Source: an uncultured Anaerolineae bacterium (GTDB lineage Bacteria; Chloroflexota; Anaerolineae; Anaerolineales; Villigracilaceae). Taken from it: a stretch of DNA of 10,294 bases. This document shows, one piece after another, positions 8,027 to 10,294 of the stretch. Both the position numbers and the translations under genes were made by a program. The stretch covers positions 1-10,294 of the forward strand of contig CAIRYE010000476.1 in NCBI GenBank assembly GCA_903882765.1, given 5' to 3'. Position 1 is the stretch's first letter, and the number at the start of each line of letters is the position of its first letter. The notes beneath the pieces were generated by a model. It searched no databases. It was not told the origin of the DNA and saw only the letters and a program-made list of their open reading frames with translations.

Positions 8027-9031
8027 TTAGATCCTCTTAATCTGTTCGCGATGGAGTTTTAGCCTCGAGCGTGCTAAGTCTGGTAAGGTTTCAAAAATAT
8101 AGGCGGCACCAGTTCCATCCGAACAGATGGAGCTGGTTACATTGCCATAAAGTACAGCTTCAACAATATCGAAGGTCAAGTAAAACCCGGCTGTTACCCC
8201 ACCCGCGAAAGCAGCCGAGCATCCGCTTGGATCTTTGATGTTAGATGGGTAAGCGGGTATTTGCCATTTGTTTTTGGTAGCTCTCTCAAAAACGGCTTGC
8301 CCACCCTTTTCGAGTTTGATCACTACGAATTCACATTCGTAGCCGCTTATCCTTTCAGCCATTTCCCAAAGGTCGTTGGTACTACCCCAAAAAACTTTCC
8401 GCACCTGAGATTCGGTAGGGGTAAAAATGGTGATACCGTTTAATAAGTTTTTTATTTCCGGGAGGTAACGTTGTTCCATATAGTCTGGGTGAGGATCTAC
8501 CGTAATGATAGTTGTGTTATTCTGTTGGAAAAAAGAGGCTAATTGGGTTTGTGACATCAACTCAAGCGGAGATAGGTGCAATACTTTTGCCCCTAATAGT
8601 TCTTCGGGAATATCTGATATTCGAGGAGAATTAATGTTGCTAAGTTTCTTTTGGTCGGTGATCTCTTTATCAGAGGAGTAATTTAATAATTCTTTCGGAA
8701 AACCATAACCGTTATTAAGATAACTACTCGCGGGATTTTTGATATTCTTTACTAAATGTTGGTCGTAGGATTCAAAGGTCTTTGATTCTATGTATTGGGG
8801 CATCACCCGAATACCGCTACTGTTCAACCCTAATTTCGCAAAATCGCTAAACCATTCTGAAGGATAGTTCTCTCCTACGCGAGCCAATAAAGTGATCGAA
8901 TCTACCCATAGTTTTCCGCCGGTGGCAGCGTAAAGCAGATCTCCACCTGGAACATTACTATGGGGGATTCCAGAAGGAGGGATAATATAGTGTTGTTTTA
9001 GCTCGCCGGCGTAAATTAGGGTATGTTTCAT
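8027..9031 (-). CDS. PfkB-family carbohydrate-kinase-like protein with altered catalytic motif
   Basis: Ribokinase/PfkB-fold protein, 334 residues, a normal length. Family marks: VPGGDLLYAATGG (27-39) where sugar kinases have the first Gly-Gly signature, LLARVGENYP (48-57), a TPTES segment (204-208) at the usual NxxE site, VIKLEKGGQAVF (237-248), and DPSGCSAAFAGG (267-278) at the second signature. That last motif normally reads D-T-T-G-A-G-D; here the catalytic-base position is A273 (codon 8213-8215) and the anion-hole GAG is GCS. The N-terminal Asp and the Asn after Gly-Gly that bind sugar hydroxyls in typical members are also not seen. The fold is clear but ordinary sugar phosphorylation is doubtful. 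It resembles the diverged MAK32-like branch of the superfamily, an identification from memory. The frame is intact and overlaps nothing, so it is not a pseudogene by appearance. No clear Shine-Dalgarno precedes the ATG. It heads an operon with the M20 peptidase. Confidence 0.82.
   Translation of the reverse strand: MKHTLIYAGELKQHYIIPPSGIPHSNVPGGDLLYAATGGKLWVDSITLLARVGENYPSEWFSDFAKLGLNSSGIRVMPQYIESKTFESYDQHLVKNIKNPASSYLNNGYGFPKELLNYSSDKEITDQKKLSNINSPRISDIPEELLGAKVLHLSPLELMSQTQLASFFQQNNTTIITVDPHPDYMEQRYLPEIKNLLNGITIFTPTESQVRKVFWGSTNDLWEMAERISGYECEFVVIKLEKGGQAVFERATKNKWQIPAYPSNIKDPSGCSAAFAGGVTAGFYLTFDIVEAVLYGNVTSSICSDGTGAAYIFETLPDLARSRLKLHREQIKRI
8033..8038 (-). promoter_or_regulatory. Shine-Dalgarno of the M20 gene inside the kinase-like gene
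   Basis: AAGAGG on the minus strand, 8 nt before the peptidase ATG, encodes part of the last codons (Lys-Arg-Ile) of the upstream protein. Ribosomes finishing the kinase-like gene end 2 nt before the next start, the classic layout of translational coupling. Confidence 0.75.
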
Positions 9032-9057
9032 TAGGATGGAAGTTTTTTTGGTCGTTC

Positions 9058-9086
9058 TTAAAATTAGGTTTATGGATTATTATAAT
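9058..9086 (+). promoter_or_regulatory. Distal candidate promoter for inositol-3-phosphate synthase
   Basis: TTAAAA (9058-9063, 4 of 6) and a perfect TATAAT (9081-9086) are separated by 17 nt. If used, it gives a leader of about 110 nt before the ATG at 9206. The -10 is part of the palindrome ATTATAAT, so it also reads as TATAAT on the other strand. Confidence 0.4.
9079..9084 (-). promoter_or_regulatory. -10 box of the kinase-peptidase operon
   Basis: Read on the minus strand this is a perfect TATAAT, 47 nt before the kinase-like ATG, predicting a start near 9072 and a leader of about 40 nt. No convincing -35 is seen at 16-18 nt, nor a TGn extension. It shares its bases with the plus-strand -10 at 9081-9086. 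Confidence 0.45.
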
Positions 9087-9151
9087 GATGATTTGTTTAG
9101 AATTGGACTGAACCTGTCATCTTTCTCACTACGAAGTCATCAAAAATAAAT

Positions 9152-9157
9152 TATAAT
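9152..9157 (+). promoter_or_regulatory. Proximal -10 box of inositol-3-phosphate synthase
   Basis: Perfect TATAAT, 48 nt before the ATG, predicting a leader of about 40 nt. It sits in a second copy of ATTATAAT (9150-9157). The -35 region is poor, so it may need an activator or act together with the distal promoter. Confidence 0.45.
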
Positions 9158-9193
9158 GAGTCAAAGCGAATAAACGATAATAAAGTGAATTGC

Positions 9194-9199
9194 AAGGAG
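9194..9199 (+). promoter_or_regulatory. Strong Shine-Dalgarno of inositol-3-phosphate synthase
   Basis: AAGGAG with 6 nt to the ATG, the best ribosome-binding site in the window. It fixes the start at 9206 and suggests strong translation compared with the neighbours, whose sites are weaker or absent. Confidence 0.85.
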
Positions 9200-9205
9200 T
9201 AGATA

Positions 9206-10282
9206 ATGAGTCAGAATAAAGTAAGAGTAGCCATAATTGGTGTTGGCAACTGTGCCTCCTCCCTGATCCAAGGGCTGGAGTTCTATAAGAACACCCCCAA
9301 TGATGCTACTGTACCAGGTTTAATGCACGTGAACCTTGGTGGTTATCACATCAGTGACATTGAGATCACTGTTGGTATTGATATAAACGTGACTAAAGTT
9401 GGAAAAGACATATCAGAAGCTATCTTTGCTGAGCCGAACAACACCTATAAATTTACCGATGTTCCCAACATGAACGCCCCAGTTGTACGGGGAATGACCC
9501 ACGATGGTCTCGGGAAGTACCTATCGGATGTGATCACCAAAGCTCCTGGTCCAACAGCTGATATTGTTGGTATCTTAAAAGAAACCAAAACCGATGTTGT
9601 GGTCAGTTATTTGCCGGTTGGTTCCGAAATGGCGACCAAGTGGTATGTAGAGCAGATCATTGAAGCTGGCTGTGCTTTCGTCAATGCCATCCCGGTTTTC
9701 ATCGCATCTTCAGATTATTGGGGCAAGCGCTTTAAAGACGCAGGCCTTCCTGTTTTGGGTGATGATATCAAGAGCCAGGTAGGCGCTACCATTCTTCACC
9801 GCGTCATTACCAGCTTGTTTGTAGACCGCGGTGTTCAGATCGATCGCACTTACCAGCTTAACTTTGGCGGCAATACCGATTTTATGAACATGCTTGAACG
9901 CGAAAGGCTTGAAAGCAAAAAGATCTCGAAGACCGGCGCGGTTACCAGCATGATCCCTTACGACATTGGTGCCGAAAATGTTCATGTTGGCCCATCCGAT
10001 TATGTACCGTGGCTAACCGATAGAAAATGGTGCTACATCCGCATGGAAGGAACCACTTTTGGTAATGTTCCGCTCAATCTTGAAGCCAAGTTGGAAGTGT
10101 GGGATAGCCCCAACTCCGCAGGCGTGATCATTGACGCGGTTCGTTGCGCGAAATTAGCATTGGATAGAGGGTTAAGCGGCCCGATCATTGAGCCATCCTC
10201 CTATTTCTTCAAGACGCCCCCCAAGCAGTTCAATGATAGTATTTGTAAAGACATTACTGAAAAATTCATCAAAGGCGAGTAA
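9206..10282 (+). CDS. ino1: Inositol-3-phosphate synthase (myo-inositol-1-phosphate synthase)
   Basis: NAD-dependent cytosolic enzyme that isomerises D-glucose 6-phosphate to 1D-myo-inositol 3-phosphate by oxidation, intramolecular aldol cyclisation and reduction. It is the first step toward phosphatidylinositol-type lipids, inositol-phosphate solutes or inositol thiols. The 358-residue length matches the short actinobacterial/Chloroflexi/archaeal type, not the 500-residue eukaryotic type. A Rossmann start (VAIIGVGNCASSL, 8-20) binds NAD. Family motifs follow: VSYLPVGSE (133-141), GDDIKSQVGAT (185-195, with K189), NFGGNTDFMNM (219-229), the lysine-rich LESKKISKT (235-243), and KLEVWDSPNSAG (295-306), whose DSPNSAG is near invariant. 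The protein is complete and ends in an acidic/basic tail 12 nt before the window edge, so the next gene, often a CDP-alcohol phosphatidyltransferase in such loci, is out of view. It is divergent from the kinase-like gene, with a strong Shine-Dalgarno. Confidence 0.96.
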   Translation: MSQNKVRVAIIGVGNCASSLIQGLEFYKNTPNDATVPGLMHVNLGGYHISDIEITVGIDINVTKVGKDISEAIFAEPNNTYKFTDVPNMNAPVVRGMTHDGLGKYLSDVITKAPGPTADIVGILKETKTDVVVSYLPVGSEMATKWYVEQIIEAGCAFVNAIPVFIASSDYWGKRFKDAGLPVLGDDIKSQVGATILHRVITSLFVDRGVQIDRTYQLNFGGNTDFMNMLERERLESKKISKTGAVTSMIPYDIGAENVHVGPSDYVPWLTDRKWCYIRMEGTTFGNVPLNLEAKLEVWDSPNSAGVIIDAVRCAKLALDRGLSGPIIEPSSYFFKTPPKQFNDSICKDITEKFIKGE

Positions 10283-10294
10283 TTCCATTTGTCC

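Noticed and set aside
8027..9031. Kinase-like gene as a pseudogene
   Set aside because: The frame is full length, other family motifs are kept, and it is translationally coupled to a gene with an intact active site. Only the catalytic motif is changed.
9032..9205. Riboswitch or small RNA in the 174-nt gap before ino1
   Set aside because: The region is AT-rich with no stable stem-loop series or known aptamer core that I can recognise, and promoter elements explain most of it.
1..10294. Defence system, CRISPR array, insertion sequence, prophage or integration site
   Set aside because: No spaced direct repeats, terminal inverted repeats, transposase, integrase, nuclease or toxin-antitoxin genes were found. 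All coding space is housekeeping or metabolic.

Overview
The window is an ordinary bacterial chromosomal segment with six protein genes packed almost end to end. There are no RNA genes, mobile elements, CRISPR arrays or long non-coding gaps. Its traits fit Chloroflexota, probably an Anaerolineae-like lineage: an actinobacterial/Chloroflexi-type inositol-3-phosphate synthase, a DnaE with an intact PHP domain, a stand-alone TgpA-type transglutaminase membrane protein, moderate GC and sigma70-like TATAAT boxes. That placement is inferred from family resemblance, not proven.

Layout from left to right: (1) the 3' three-quarters of an enoyl-CoA hydratase (+, runs off the left edge); (2) dnaE, the replicative DNA polymerase III alpha subunit (-), convergent with gene 1, 3 nt between stop codons; (3) a TgpA-like membrane transglutaminase (+), divergent from dnaE across 86 nt that hold an extended -10 promoter for dnaE; (4) an M20 zinc metallopeptidase (-), convergent with gene 3, 8 nt apart; (5) a PfkB-fold carbohydrate-kinase-like protein (-), lying 2 nt upstream of the peptidase and apparently translationally coupled to it; (6) inositol-3-phosphate synthase (+), divergent from gene 5 across a 174-nt control region with two identical palindromic -10 octamers, ending 12 nt before the right edge.

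The genes belong to different processes: acyl-CoA metabolism, replication, envelope or extracytoplasmic protein processing, peptide or amide hydrolysis, and inositol lipid or solute synthesis. Only the kinase-peptidase pair looks like an operon. Its divergent arrangement with inositol-3-phosphate synthase may mean shared control.

I see no new multi-gene system. The points most worth a second look are single-gene oddities: a PfkB-family protein whose catalytic GAGD motif reads GCSA and which also lacks the usual substrate-binding residues; a roughly 155-residue arginine-free, proline-rich linker inside DnaE; a complete set of apparent PHP metal ligands in DnaE; and the duplicated symmetric -10 element between the kinase and synthase genes.
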